Below are positions 24,644 to 37,834 of a stretch of DNA of 64,000 nucleotides, one piece after another (within the stretch, counting starts at the first letter, position 1; every line of letters starts with the position of its first letter). Under the pieces are notes generated by a model. It ran no database searches. It saw only the letters and a list, made by a program, of their open reading frames with translations, and was not told the DNA's origin. The DNA is from Ecdyonurus torrentis. Its lineage: Eukaryota; Arthropoda; Insecta; Ephemeroptera; Heptageniidae. The stretch spans positions 30,739,950-30,803,949 of the forward strand of contig OX439131.1 in the NCBI GenBank assembly GCA_949318235.1, given 5' to 3'. The translations under genes and the position numbers were made by a program.

Positions 24644-25579
24644 ATATTGTTGACGTCATCAAATAATCATTTTCTTTCATTTGACATTTTAAGTTTACTT
24701 TTCTTCGTCACAAAAATATCTGAACTTGATTCCTTAACCAACACTTGTGAGTTATGTTATAAATTTGTGTCACTCAAATTGAAAGGGTATATTTGTATTT
24801 ACACAGAAAAATCGAATTTTTATCTTTTTCAAAAGAAAAAAAATTACTTACGTATTTTGAATTAAATATTTATAAATGTCATTAACTAAAGAATATTGAT
24901 ATTTTTATTTGTACAAAAGTATATTTTAATGAACCTCTTTTACTCCTACACAATATTAATATTTATAGTTTTCTTTTTTTGTAGTTGAATGAAACTTCTA
25001 TTTATATATTCTTTATATTGATTATATTTTCCTCCCTCTTGTCAAAGTCAATTAGAGGCGCACTTGAAGGTTGCGTATCAAATTGATAGATTACATTCGT
25101 CACATATGTGAATCAAATCCATACTATTATAAACTCACCCTCTAAAAGTATAATTTCAATTTTAATGCTTCATTTTATTTTAGAGTATCTATTTTATTTA
25201 AACAAAATGACGTTTATTTCTCAAGTATTGCATATTTCATGCTGTAGATTCCCCCTTCTGTTTTATATTATATACCATTAATTTACATACAATTGTCAGT
25301 CAGCCGAGCTGAGAGCATCAGCTGCATCGAATACTTCGTATAATTTTGCTGCTGGTTAAAATTGCAAATAATATATATTTCATATGCGGATTTGAAATAG
25401 TATTTTAAATTATTCTAACATTTTATTGCTCTCAATTTAAATTTTTTAATAAACTCTATATATTATAATTAGTAATATTTAAATTAAATATATTATTATT
25501 TAATTAAATAAAAAATGTGTGTATAAAATGTAATATTTATTATTTGTATTTGTATTATTTTTAAAAGTTAATTTAAACC
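24644..25579. other. AT-rich non-coding DNA between two family A copies
   Basis: Nothing recognised apart from TGACGTCA at 24651-24658. The two flanking A copies are in opposite orientation, so this 0.9 kb could form the loop of a stem. Confidence 0.5.
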
Positions 25580-25583
25580 TTAA

Positions 25584-25925
25584 AGCCATAGACCACATAA
25601 AACAACATGTGCTTTTTAATGAATAAACACGAAAGGAAATCTTCAAAACTGATGTCAAATTTTACCAGAGGGTTAATTGTAGCCCCACGAGAGAGCGTGA
25701 AAAATTGTAAAGTATGCAATTTGCGTGAAACTTCATGTTTATGGCGTCAGAAACATGCAAAAATTAGTATGAAAATGATGTGCGGGTTGCATAAATCAAA
25801 TTTTCTGATCACTGCTACGGAGCTTTGGAGCTACGGGGTTTTTGAGACAATCTAATGTTATTTATGTTAATCCCATCAAAGTGTTTTGTGATATAAATGC
25901 TTATGTTTTTCTCTGGTCTGTTCCT
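25584..25925 (-). mobile_element. Family A MITE, copy 3 (inverted)
   Basis: Bounded by TTAA (25580-25583 and 25926-25929). It begins AGCCATAGACCACATAAAAC and holds the family words in reverse, such as GCCCCACGAGAGAGCGTG, GCGTCAGAAACATGC, TGTGCGGGTTGCATAAATC and CTGATCACTGCTACGG. An 82-codon plus-strand frame crosses it but is not open in other copies, so it is not a gene. Confidence 0.88.
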
Positions 25926-27339
25926 TTAAAAAGCTATTGATAAAAATGAAGGTGGAAATTATTGGCATCAATAAACCAATCAATAATTAGCTAAATCAAT
26001 TAAAAGACACAAGTAAATAATAGTATTCTGTTCCTCATATGCTATGCAATATTAAAAAAAAAAAAAAAAAAAAAAAATGACAGCAAAATCAATATTGCAT
26101 AATACAGGTCACATTATAATAACTGTATATAAGTCTCGCTATATGGAAATTAAATTTTATTCACTCAGTATTTAGAATTTAATTTTACCTTATACGTTTT
26201 GTTTACATATATTTATACTTTTGCATAATAAGATATACATTTCAATACTATTATATTTACGATATAACTTGATTGCATTTAAATATATAGGCAAGAAGAT
26301 GTATAGAGAATAAGTTGAAGAGATAAACCTTGTTATAGTAAACAAGACTTGAACATGCAAATGATATTAATTTTCAATTGCATTGTAATTCAAAACACAT
26401 CAGCAATTTCTTGTCTTCTATAATGTTATGTAATATATGTAATGTATAATATGTACACTGTACCCGTATACGTAAAACAAAACCTCCTAATGTTTTATCG
26501 TAAACAACAAACAAGAGACATTAAATTCAAATTTGATATTTCATGGTTTTATTTTTGTAACATGTTTAGAATATTTTGTTTTTTATTGCATGGAATTCAG
26601 CATAGGAAAAAAAAATCAAAGAATAATTTTAGAACTTTTTGTATGAAGTATATATTTTTTTTGTATTTTTAGAACAATCTAAAAATAAAGCTTCTTCTTT
26701 TAACGTTACGTTAAATAACTATAGGGGGAAAAATGATTAAATGATCCTTTGTTAATGATCCATTGCTTACCGATTTCATAGAACATTATGAACGAATACA
26801 CAATAATATCAAAAGATATAAAAGAGTACATTAAAATTCTAATATTACATTCTTTGATTTTTTTTTCTTCGTATTTTAGATATATGAAACATTAATTGTT
26901 AGAGAAAATTTGAATTTTTCAACTTTTAACTGGACAGAAATTCCTTCAAAACAAGTTGAATTTATAAATATTTAATTTGTACAGCACAATGTACATATTA
27001 TAGAAAAACTGTAGACTTTCTAACTTATGCTCTACAGTTCCGAAAATGTTCAAATTTCAAACAAATCTGATTAAAATGGATTTTTTCTATTAAAACAGAA
27101 ATCAATTAAAGAATTCAAATTTAAGTAATCTTCTCAACATGGGAAAGAAAGAGAGGGAGATTGGAGGGAGTGGTTGAAAAAGAGAGAAGCAACTTAATCA
27201 ACTCACCGAAATTATTTTATTACTCACCATCTAAAAGTATTATTAAATTAAAAAATATATATTATATATAAAATAAAATTGAAAAAGATTTGGCGTTAAT
27301 TTAGATTTGTATTCTGTTGGTGAAACATGTTGTGATCCC

Positions 27340-27545
27340 TTTTGTAGTATTGCAGAATGATGTCTCCCTCCCTCCCACCCTCCCTGTATATAGCGTGGCA
27401 CGGAGGTGCAGGGAAAGAGGCCAGTTGTTTTCTCATTATCTGTTGTTAGCAGGAGGCAGGCATAAGCCAGGGTGCTCGCTTGCTTCCTAATCCTAGTTAA
27501 GGCTGGACTAAAATTGATGATACTCTAGCTAGCTCTCTAAAGGAA
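27340..27545. promoter_or_regulatory. GC-richer island next to a CT tract, candidate promoter or enhancer
   Basis: Includes a C-run segment (CCCTCCCTCCCACCCTCCC), TGTATATAGCGTGG (TATA-like), GGCACGGAGGTGCAGGG and GGAGGCAGGCATAAGCCAGG, followed 80 bp on by the 74-bp CT tract. A C-rich stretch, TATA-like word and pyrimidine tract are seen at some invertebrate promoters, but no downstream coding exon is visible. Low confidence. Confidence 0.25.
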
Positions 27546-27620
27546 AATTCGACTCTCTTCTGAATGTAAAATTTTGCTTTGCTGCATGTTTGGAAACCCC
27601 ACCTGCTTATAACACAGTTT

Positions 27621-27621
<1 letters not shown>

Positions 27622-27695
<74 letters not shown>
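27622..27695. repeat. (CT)n microsatellite
   Basis: Seventy-four bases of uninterrupted CT; all three overlapping SLSLSL and RERERE frames derive from it. Confidence 0.95.
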
Positions 27696-27699
<4 letters not shown>

Positions 27700-28172
27700 C
27701 AATAATACTTTTTACACACAAAATGTGAAAATCATAGCAGGATTATTTGTAACCACTGTAGTTTTATTATTATATTTTGTTGTGTTTTAGCGAGATATAG
27801 AATAAAAAAAAAGAGAGAATATTTATTAAAAACATTATAATTAATCCACTGTTTACCATTTCGTTAAAATTTATATTTTTGGTAGAAAATTTAAATAATT
27901 ATCTTTCATTAAAAAGGGGTTATGAAAATTATTATTGACTTAATTTTGGTAAGGATTTGCATTTTAAGTTAAAATAATTATTATAAAATATATAGGGCAA
28001 ATGCGAACGCGTTAAAATTTCAAATTTCAATTAGTATACATTATACTCTGACATTTTTTTTTGTTCTGAAAATTAATATAGCATCTATTTTTTTTAACAC
28101 ATAAGTATTTTATTGATTTGTAATAGTGAGTTTTAGATACTCTGCAAGATAAAGTATCCAAAATAAATCAAT

Positions 28173-28174
<2 letters not shown>

Positions 28175-28249
<75 letters not shown>
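28175..28249. repeat. (TA)n microsatellite
   Basis: Seventy-five bases of TA, with the words AATTGATATAT on the left and AATTGATATAT again 20 bp to the right. Confidence 0.95.
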
Positions 28250-28254
<5 letters not shown>

Positions 28255-29808
28255 ATATATTAAAAGCAATTGATATATATATTTATTTAGCTTAACCTTA
28301 TTTCAAACAAATTAATTGTATAATTCAATTACAGTACATTACATTATTTTTCACGACAGCAGTTACCTGATTAAAATGTTTGTATCAGAGAATTATTTTT
28401 AAGTTACACTCACTCGCAATGAAGAATAAAGAAATCTGTTTATATCGTCTTCCAGTTTAACTCTCTGCACATGCGTAATAAGTAGTAAGTTAGATACAAA
28501 GCGGCTATGAACAATATTTATATTACACTGTTCAATTTGTCACTTTTAATATGTACATGAATAAACAATTAATTATTACTTAACAATTAATTATGTAATA
28601 TTGAATACATAAGTATAGATAGACCATGTTCAATATTCCTCTATTTTTTGCATATTAAATGTATTTTTAATGACCGAATCAACATTAGGTTATATACATA
28701 ACCTTAATTATCTGTATTTTTTTTTGTTAATGGCAAAAAAGTAAACATAAACAAATTTTTGATTGATAACTAGTTCATGACGCAATGACTTAATTGGATA
28801 GCAACAGAAATAGAAATATTGATGACAATTTTATTTACTATCGCAAAAAGTATTTTTACATGTTTTGTGTTGGTATTATATTCGCAGCCAAGGTGACTTG
28901 AGTCAAATTCTTGACAGGCGAGCTGGCCGGCGGATAACTTTCATGTGCAGAGCCTCGATTTACTTGTATTTATTATTGATTTGTTAAGCGACAATCATTC
29001 AACATTTCCAAAAAAAAAAAAAAAAAAAAAAAAATTCGGATACATTAATTCTGTAAATTACAATAGTTACCTATTAACGTGGAACAAGGATTAATATACT
29101 ACACTGCCATCTAATCTAGATGCAACAATCTAATTATTATATTAGATCGATGATAGATCTAATCTAGATCTACCTTTATTTTTAGTATGTTTTTATCTGC
29201 ATTAGTTATTATTGTTCAATAGTATATCAATACCTGTTCGAGGTTAATATTTACCTGTTGCAATTTACAAGATCTATTTACCTGCTATTCGTATTATACA
29301 TTGGTAGCTTTTAGTTTTAATTTATTTTAATTAGCATTATAAAATACAAATAAATAGAGTATATTTCGCTACTATTTGTTTATGGGAAAAGTCTGTTTTG
29401 AGAATAAATTTATTTACGCATACTAAATACAAAATAATGATATAATAAGAAAAAAAAATTAATGATATTCACTCTCAAATTCACAGCAAAGAAATTTGAC
29501 AAGCATATTTAAATTTCAAGCAGAGTATGTTAATATAAAAGAACTTCAAAATTTATTTAAAAAATTTTTTTAATGAGCAACACGTTAGTTTTGTTATATA
29601 TACACGACTAAACTTGGCTGGTAGAACGTGAGTTGTAAGATTGTATAGAATGAATTTGTATACGTATATAATATACTGTACCTCAAAGTTATAATTTAAC
29701 TTTCGGTGTCTGTAGTTAGTAAGATATCACAAAGTTAACTATACAATACTCATGACAAAACTTGTGGCAGGTAAACGTGAAACGTGACTTTAATGCTTTT
29801 ATTCAAGT

Positions 29809-29838
29809 ATATATATATGTATATATATATATTATATC

Positions 29839-29885
<47 letters not shown>
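29809..29885. repeat. Imperfect (TA)n microsatellite
   Basis: TA tract interrupted by TG, TT and CAT steps. Confidence 0.9.
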
Positions 29886-29887
<2 letters not shown>

Positions 29888-30440
29888 GTAGGAAGGTACT
29901 CAACTAAATTTCATGACGATGTTCATTTAATATGAGTGAATTAATTTATTCTAACTAGATCTCTAGTAATATTTAAAAAGTCAAGAATTGTTTATGAAAT
30001 TTTAGCTATGATTTCTGTATAAGTATTAAGTATAATAGTATAAGAAGAAAAGTACATTTAGTAGAAAGTATACCCATTATCAACAGTGTTTACTTAATAT
30101 AATAGTGGCATGCTAACTTTTACACATTTTAACATATTAAACTGAAGCTCTTTATATATATTATTGTTATAGCCATTAGATTATTCAAGCATGGTGACGT
30201 CAATTAGGCTTTGCAGGCTTTTTACATATTATATTATGATATACATAAACGTGGTCGTTAAGACAGGACTATGATTCCAACCTGGCAAGATTTACCTATC
30301 TTGCTTGAAGCGTGGATTGGTCAACACTACATACTTGCAAATGTCTCCCAAATGTACAATGACTTTCTCAAACCATCACAACTGTGCTAAACACCTGCAG
30401 TGTTAGCTTGGAATCGAAAGTGGATCTCTCCAGTGTAAAG

Positions 30441-30627
30441 TACTGACTGCGCATTTCGTTCGTGTTTTCCGAATTTGCCAAATCGCCAATATCTGTTTCC
30501 GATAAAAGTTTAACTTTTCAAAAAAAAATTACACACGCTAATATTTTCCCGCCATCAAAACGTGAAAAATACCGGAAATAAAGAATTAAATCTTGCAGAC
30601 GACGCAAGAAATGCACAGTCGCTACCT
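30441..30627. repeat. Imperfect inverted repeat, possible decayed MITE
   Basis: TACTGACTGCGCATTTCGTT (30441-30460) faces GCAAGAAATGCACAGTCGCTA (from 30604), a stem with several mismatches in a GC-richer 400-bp region. Borders and target duplication are not seen. It may equally be unrelated regulatory DNA. Confidence 0.3.
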
Positions 30628-33566
30628 TACTTTGATCTCCGTTGGTGTTGATGAAAGCTCTCTCCACTATAGAATATGAGCTCCATTTAATTTAGCAACT
30701 AAAAATGTTAAAGAAATTCAAGTAAAAAAATTATTATAAACTATTTTGGTTAACACCCTTTTTCAGCTATTTCTCCACAAAAAAAAAATCCTTAATTTAT
30801 TGATGGTGCAGTGGCTTCTTTGTGTATAGGCTTTAGCGTAAGTTTATGCAGCCTAAAAAATTCACAGAGATATATTACATAAAATGCAGTAGAGAGACGT
30901 AGGCATTGGCATACTGTATTATACTGTATATTTATGGTGAAAAACATAAAGAAGCTTTCATACTTCATCCGTCATGCTGTGAATAAGCTGAGGAGAACAT
31001 AAACAAAAATACTAGCTCGTAAAGTACGTTGCATTGTAAAAGAAAATTTAAGCATCGTATGTTTATATGCAACATATAATTATAGCTTTAGAAACATTGT
31101 TTTAATTTTAATGTAGATTAACTTGTAGATTGCAATATTAGCCTTCCCCCTCGTTTTCTTTCATTCATTCATCTTTTTTTTTTTTTTTTTTTTTTTAATT
31201 TTTTTTTTTTAGAAATTATAATTATTACAATTTCACCATTTGAAATTTTTTCAAATTTGGGGTTTAAAATTGCCTAATTCCAAAGATTTCCAATAATAAC
31301 TGACAAATGTTTAAAAAAAACTATGTTATTATATAATATTATCATGAATACAAATTAATAAAAAATGATGATAATAAATGTTGATATTATAAATCTTTCA
31401 CCTTTTTTTTCCTTCAGTTAAAGTGATAATAAGAAATAAATTTAGCTGAAAGAAAATTTCTGAATACTAATTAATATTAGTAAAATTTTCTATACTGAAA
31501 TCTTCTGCACAACTGTTAGCAAAATTTAAATTTATTATATAGTTTATACAATGTAATTGGCGTGATCTATACAGCTCCACCCAAATGGTTTGAATAATTA
31601 CTACAATAAAGTGTATTTTATATGATACGAAACGTCGTTGAAAGTAAAAAAAAAAAAAAAAAAAAAGTTCTAGTGCATGTTGGATACATTCCCAAAGTTT
31701 ACCCCCTTATTTCATGGCTCAATTACATTAAGAATGAAAAGCAAAGAAGTTAATGTTTATGACTCATATCAGTACAAAATCCTTTAATCCTATTCTATAC
31801 AGTCAGAGAAAATATCTATCTATTTTATATACAAGAAACGAAGGGAGAGAGAAAAAAAAACTCTGCTAAGTTATTTTTATGGGGAAGCTCCCTCCAGTGC
31901 TGGAAAATTAACTAAATTTTTGAAATACTATAAAAGCCAATGAAGAAAACTATAATTCTAGAACAAAAGATTTTCTAGGTCAAAATAACAAATAATGAAA
32001 CTTGCTTTGCTTTTTAACAGGAAATTTTATTTTATCTTTAAGTTTTGGTATTTTATGAAGATATTTTATATTTAATTTTATTATAGTTTTTATAAAATGT
32101 AACGAATTTTTTCACAAAAATAGTTAAAACGATGAAGAAAAGAGGTATTTTTAAACGTTTGAGTATATTGAATTCTTTGAGTATTTTTGTAAACTTAAAT
32201 AAAACAAGCTTTCTTGTAACTTTCTAGACTTTCGTGAAAAAAAAAAAAAAAAAAAAAGATCAAAAGACTATTATTAAATTAAATCCACATTGAATTTTTT
32301 TCTTGTATTTTGTTTGAATTTCTGCTTTCTGGTAATGATTTACATTTACTTGCGTCAAAGAAAGAAAAGTAACATCATTTTTTGCTGTCCATAATAAATT
32401 AATTCGATCTGTTGACAAACAATTATAAGATTCGTAAAGTTAATACTAACTATTCTTTGTATTTTGGAGCATTAATTACAAAAATAACTAATGTTGTTGT
32501 GTAGTTCTGAATTCAATTAAGATGTAATTGGATGTCTGTAGTACCTTATGATTAATATTTCATAATTAAAAACAAACAAACTTTGATTAAAAAAATAATT
32601 ATTTCATGACCTTTTCTTCGTTAGAAAAATAAAATTAGAAAATTATAATTGCAATATGTTATATATATTTTGATTAAAGTAATGCACTTAATTATTGTAA
32701 GTATTAAGAGAAACATAGAAAATAATCCTTTATAATTAATGTCAATGACTACTGTATGAACTTTTATATTAAAATTATAATTTTACAAACAAATGAAGGT
32801 CAAAGACTTCAATTTTGTGAAGTTGTAATTGCTTTATTTATATAATAATTATCTTTTGAACAAACAACATTAAGTATGTATGTTTTTACATAACACATTT
32901 TAACAAAAGATGAGTTATTGATGGTATTTAAATACTTGTTTACTTTGCACTTCCTTGTATTTTCTTAATCTAGGGTTGCCATGGCTATTTTCCAAGAAAA
33001 CATACTTTTTAATTAACTTTAGTGCAGCATGTGTAAACAGAGGATAGATTGAATTTATTTTATATAACTTTATTAAATTAAAAGTCTTACAAAGGATTTT
33101 TAAGCAATTTACTAAGGTATAAAGTTTTCTTTATAAAAAAATGTGTGTTATAGAAAAACATATTTTCTGTGCAACGCACAGAATCGAAATTTTTAATTTG
33201 ATTTTATGATATTGTATCATTTATATATATATAATATATTTTATGTATATATAATAAAATTTGAAAGGACATTTAAAATGTTGTATATTATTTTATATTT
33301 CTTCTGCTTCAAAAAGTTTACTTTTAATCACAGTAAAAATAATTTGCCAGGTAACAAAATTGAGATTACATTTTGAATCTATGAAAGAAGTCAGAAATGT
33401 GTGTACTAATTAAGTAACTCAAAACAACTTTTATACTGGAATGTTCATGAAGAAATTATTATATTTTCAAGATTTTTTTTAAAAAAGCTTATATTATAAG
33501 ATATTTTAACTTTTGAGTTCTTAATAAGTAAAGAATTTCACAACTTGTTCGTATGCATATTATAAA

Positions 33567-33568
<2 letters not shown>

Positions 33569-33599
<31 letters not shown>
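33569..33599. repeat. (AG)n microsatellite
   Basis: Thirty-one bases of AG. Confidence 0.93.
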
Positions 33600-33602
<3 letters not shown>

Positions 33603-34078
33603 AGGTTTTAATATAAAATTCTTTGAGGTGTAATAAATATTATAAAAGAATATTTCATAACACTCCGAGTGTAAAAATAAAGAAATAAAATAAATATATA
33701 TTTTTCTATTTAAAATTAAATATATTTTCATACCAATACCAATATTTTATACATAAAAATATTATTAAATATATCCTTGAATAATGAATAGGAATATTAT
33801 AATTTTATAATTATTAATTTTTTTTTTATACATGAAGCCATAAGCTTTTCCATAACTTTTTATTTAGTAGTTACAATACAGACAACGATGAAGTTGCTGT
33901 AGTTACAAGAATAAAAGTTTGAAGAAGTTTCAAAGAAAAATAAATAATAATAATTAAATGGTTAGTATACACGGACAATAATAAATGCATGATAATTAAG
34001 CAAGCTCATTTTCAGTACAATTAGTTTCGTACATAGCTATACTGCATATTTTAATAACTATGTTACATTGCATATACA

Positions 34079-34101
34079 TATATATATATATATATATATA
34101 T
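34079..34101. repeat. (TA)n microsatellite
   Basis: Short TA tract. Confidence 0.9.
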
Positions 34102-34273
34102 TGTTAAAAAGCATGTTGTTCCATGTAATTTTGCATCACTTTTGCTATATAATGTCATAAATGCAGATTAAAATTGCGTAACTTATTCTTTCCGTATATA
34201 AACACATAATATTTTATATATTTTATTACCTGTAAGTATGAAATCATATGTATTTTCAATAATTTAAAGCATT

Positions 34274-34285
<12 letters not shown>

Positions 34286-34305
<20 letters not shown>

Positions 34306-34326
34306 GAAAAGAAAAGAAAAGAAAAG
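34286..34326. repeat. (GAAAA)8 microsatellite
   Basis: Eight perfect GAAAA units following an A run. The only pentanucleotide tract in the window. Confidence 0.95.
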
Positions 34327-34395
34327 CTAAAAACATGCATATTTGAATAAAATTTTATATCACTTTTATGTGTTTTTATGTTCATTATTCACATG

Positions 34396-34629
34396 TATGG
34401 TAAAGGGATCAGTTTTCGGCAGACCCACAGTTTTTGGCACTTTATTTTGTTGTGTGAAAACCGCCCACAGCTGAGCTTAGAGAAAAATCAAGGAGGTATG
34501 GGAGGTTCATATGTATGACACAAAAAATCATCAGCTCTTGGAATTGCATTTTTCTGAGGTAAAAGAAATATTATTAAAGTAGGCTGCCGAAAACTAGTTA
34601 GGGTGCCGAAAACTGGCCCCTTTACCATA
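34396..34629. mobile_element. Tc1/mariner-like MITE (family H), 230 bp
   Basis: The element 34398-34627 lies between TA dinucleotides (34396-34397 and 34628-34629). Its ends TGGTAAAGGGATCAGTTTTC and GAAAACTGGCCCCTTTACCA are inverted. The word GCCGAAAACT occurs twice at the right end (around 34585 and 34604), and its inverse AGTTTTCGGC once at the left, giving a repeated subterminal motif that could be a transposase-binding site. No coding capacity and no second copy here. Confidence 0.78.
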
Positions 34630-35150
34630 TATAAGAAAACATATTTTTGCTGCATGAATTACCCCATTACAGCTAAATTTTTGCATAAAATGAATTAATA
34701 ACTGTACGTAGTTCAAAAGAATTTTATTTCTAAATATATATTTATAAGACAATCATCGTACGTAAGTAGGCGTCATTCATTCGTATTTTCGTATTGTTTC
34801 TAATTACGATTCTCATTATTATATTATTGCAGTAATTATTTCAATAGCCGCTAGCTGTTGTAATGACGTCATGTATTAAAATGTTAACGTTTGTCTACTT
34901 TGCCGCAACAATAAGTCAGCTATGGTGTGACGTTATATCCATTGATATTACTTTATGACGTATACACGTAAGCATTAGGCTAAAAAAAAAAGGGAGAAAA
35001 AAAAAAAAAAGAAAGTAATTTTTGTTTAATGATAATTTCATTTCTCTTTCTCTCTCTCTCTCTGTCATTGAGTCATTGTTTTTTATATAATATTTAAATT
35101 GATTTCAACTTAATACAAGTCAAAAATAAAATTTTCAAATGAATAAAGAG

Positions 35151-35154
<4 letters not shown>

Positions 35155-35242
<88 letters not shown>
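35155..35242. repeat. (TA)n microsatellite
   Basis: Eighty-eight bases of TA. Confidence 0.95.
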
Positions 35243-35245
<3 letters not shown>

Positions 35246-36445
35246 GCAATGTGAAAATGAACACTACGGTCACTTTTTAGTCGATAAAAGGTACACACAT
35301 TATTTATGTTTAAACGTCAGATAAAAATAAAAAACCGTTTGCATATTAATGATGTGAAGAATAAAAAAGCAAATAATAATTTTTTTTTCTTTTTTACAAT
35401 TTAATTATAATTTACAATTTAAATCTCACAAATTTTTATTTATGGTTTTAATTAAGTAACATAATCTAATATATTTTTTGTTTAAAATAAGTAAAAGTTT
35501 GTTCCTATAATATTTATTATTTAAATTTGTTCAGCCTCACAATCAATGCACTAATTTTTACAACAAATGTGACTTTGTATATTTATTGTTAAAATATGTA
35601 TAAATTAATAATGTTATAAAGGTCTTGCGAGATGCTAGGGTGTCTTTTCTTTTCCTGCTCCGCTTGTGATTGGCTAGCGAGCGTGTCTAAACCGATAAAC
35701 CACATTTCTTATAAATAATATTGTACTACAAAATCATGAAGGTTATTTCAAGGAGATTATCGAAGAAGATTTGAGTAAAGTTATTTATACTAAACTAAAT
35801 CTACATAATATTCAAAACGATTTATCAAATCATAGTTCATGTGCCTTTTACTATTATGTAGAGTGTTATCTGGTTAATTATTTTTGCACAAACACGTTGA
35901 TTAAACATGACAAGTAGGGTAATTACATGTCTTTCTGAGATTGCGGTGGGTGTTGTTAGCTTTCTGCAGGGTATAATGACTGTGCATGACTATAGCTTTG
36001 GTGTTGTTTGTTCTTATATCTAGTATTCCCAAGAGGATAGAATGAATGCACTTATATCTCCAAGACTGCAGGCTGCATGCATAACAAAAACACTATTTAC
36101 TCTCACCGTATTATAAAATAATAATTAAAAAAAATTTACATTAAGAAATGCTTATAAAATATAACTTAAACTGAATAATGTGTAATTGCAGCTTTTTTTT
36201 TTTTTTTTTTTTTTTTAACAATTTTTATACTTTTATAGAAATGTATTTTGTACTTGCTTGCTTTATGTTATTGGTTACAGCCGCTGCTACACTACGTACA
36301 ATAACAGAGAACTAACATTTAATTTAATAATTTAATATACCCTTAAAAAAAATCAGAAAACACTAGCTAAAATTATATCAATGTTTTTCCACCAAATAAC
36401 AAAAATATTACAAAAACGTACGTTCTTATAAAATATTTTTTAAAT

Positions 36446-36459
36446 ACAGTACGTACTGT
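36446..36459. repeat. Perfect palindrome ACAGTACGTACTGT
   Basis: A 14-bp perfect palindrome followed by the direct repeats GTACTGTG and CTACTGTAG, so TACTGT occurs three times in 25 bp. Could be a dimeric factor site or chance. Confidence 0.6.
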
Positions 36460-36481
36460 GAGTACTGTGACTACTGTAGTG

Positions 36482-36486
<5 letters not shown>

Positions 36487-36529
<43 letters not shown>

Positions 36530-36539
36530 TATATATATA
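36487..36539. repeat. Compound (AT)n-(AC)n-(AT)n microsatellite
   Basis: AT (36487-36515), AC (36515-36529), AT (36529-36539). Confidence 0.95.
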
Positions 36540-37500
36540 AAATATATTGTTTTTAATATTTAATATAACACTAATATGAACAAATGATTTTCTAATGTGA
36601 TTTAGCATTCATGAAATATATTAATTAACATATTCATTAATAATTGAAAATATTGTGGCTATAATAATAATGATAAAAAAAATTACAAAAAATAACAATT
36701 TTACAGAGCATTATTTTGTGTAATAACTAAACAAAAATCATTCAGCTATTTTATAAGGTCAATTAAATAACAATAAAGGAAAATCATTAAGTATTTATAT
36801 GAATAAATTTTATACGACTTTTGAAAAATATTTAGTATTCATAAGTTCAATGTATATGAAATTGATAAAATAATATAAAAACATTGATTTTTAAATGTAT
36901 TCTATATAACTATATAATTGAAATGGTATTTTCAAAATATTGCTATATGTATGATATGAATGCTAATAAAACATTTAGAGCTATAGAATTACGTATGTAT
37001 GTACGTACGTTTTTTTTTTTATGATTTACGTAAAAATATGAATGATAAAAAAGTTTTGAATAGGTGTATATTCAGAAGTCGCTCATTGTAATGTTTTTTT
37101 TTTTAAAAATCAAACATGTGTTTACAACATAAAGAGGTTTAATTCACCTGTATGCCCTCTGACAAAGGAAAGAAGAACAAAGTTTTTTTTATTTTTTATC
37201 AATAGATCATCTTGTCAAAGACCATTGTAAAATACTCAATATAATAGTTGAATCACTTTATATTATGAATTTTCTAAAGAGTTGTGGTTTGATAATATAT
37301 AAAATCAGCTATATGGAGAGTAGAAAATAACAAGAAAGGTTTCTATATAAGTGAATTAAATATTGTTCAAGTAAGCGTCATCATATAAATTTGCTGACTC
37401 ATCACAATTAGTTCAACATGCATTTTTTACATTAAGTTCAGGAAACAAACAAGGGGGGGGGGGACAAATTTATAAGTTTTCCTCATATTTTTCTTTAGAA

Positions 37501-37525
37501 TTGTTTTTTTTTTGCAGGTAAATAC
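37501..37525 (+). promoter_or_regulatory. Candidate recursive (ratchet) splice site
   Basis: A run of Ts and one G (37501-37513) is followed by GCAG directly joined to GTAAATACG, with the junction between 37517 and 37518. A strong polypyrimidine tract plus an acceptor fused to a donor is the signature of zero-length-exon recursive splicing known from long introns in flies and vertebrates. GTAAAT is a weaker donor than GTAAGT. Chance cannot be excluded in T-rich DNA. Confidence 0.3.
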
Positions 37526-37834
37526 GTAAGGGGAAATTACAATAGGAAAATTTTCAAACATAGTTTTATGAGTTATAGTAACTTTTATCTACTTAGGGTG
37601 ACGTAACCAGTAAATAAATATAAGTATTAATTGATATGAAACATTTTCCTGGGATAACCTGACATTTTACTTTGAGTGAGGTAGTTAAAAAAAAGATCTT
37701 ATCCGATTGAGGAAGCCTACAAGAATTGTTTGGGTAAACTCCGACAACATAGATAAAAATAACGTACAATAATAAGCTAGTGTTTTTTTTTTTTATAATT
37801 TCCTGAGCATTGCAAGTATTCAATTAATTTTTGA

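Larger units (their letters stand above)
25930..34395. other. AT-rich non-coding stretch, 8.5 kb
   Basis: No gene supported. It contains TA and CT/GA tracts, A runs (about 26054-26078, 29010-29034, 31646-31667, 32238-32258), a mixed-composition island at 27.34-27.54 kb, a cluster of TCTAGAT-type palindromes at 29110-29172 and an imperfect long hairpin at 30.44-30.63 kb. From about 27.8 kb on there are not even 60-codon open frames. Confidence 0.5.
34630..37830. other. AT-rich non-coding stretch
   Basis: No gene supported. It contains TA tracts, a CCAAT-like TGATTGGCTAGCG at about 35668, a T run (36191-36216), a perfect 14-bp palindrome (36446-36459) and a candidate recursive splice site (37501-37525). 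Confidence 0.5.

Noticed and set aside
25607..25855. 82-codon frame inside family A copy 3
   Set aside because: Not open in the other five copies, so it is not a conserved protein.
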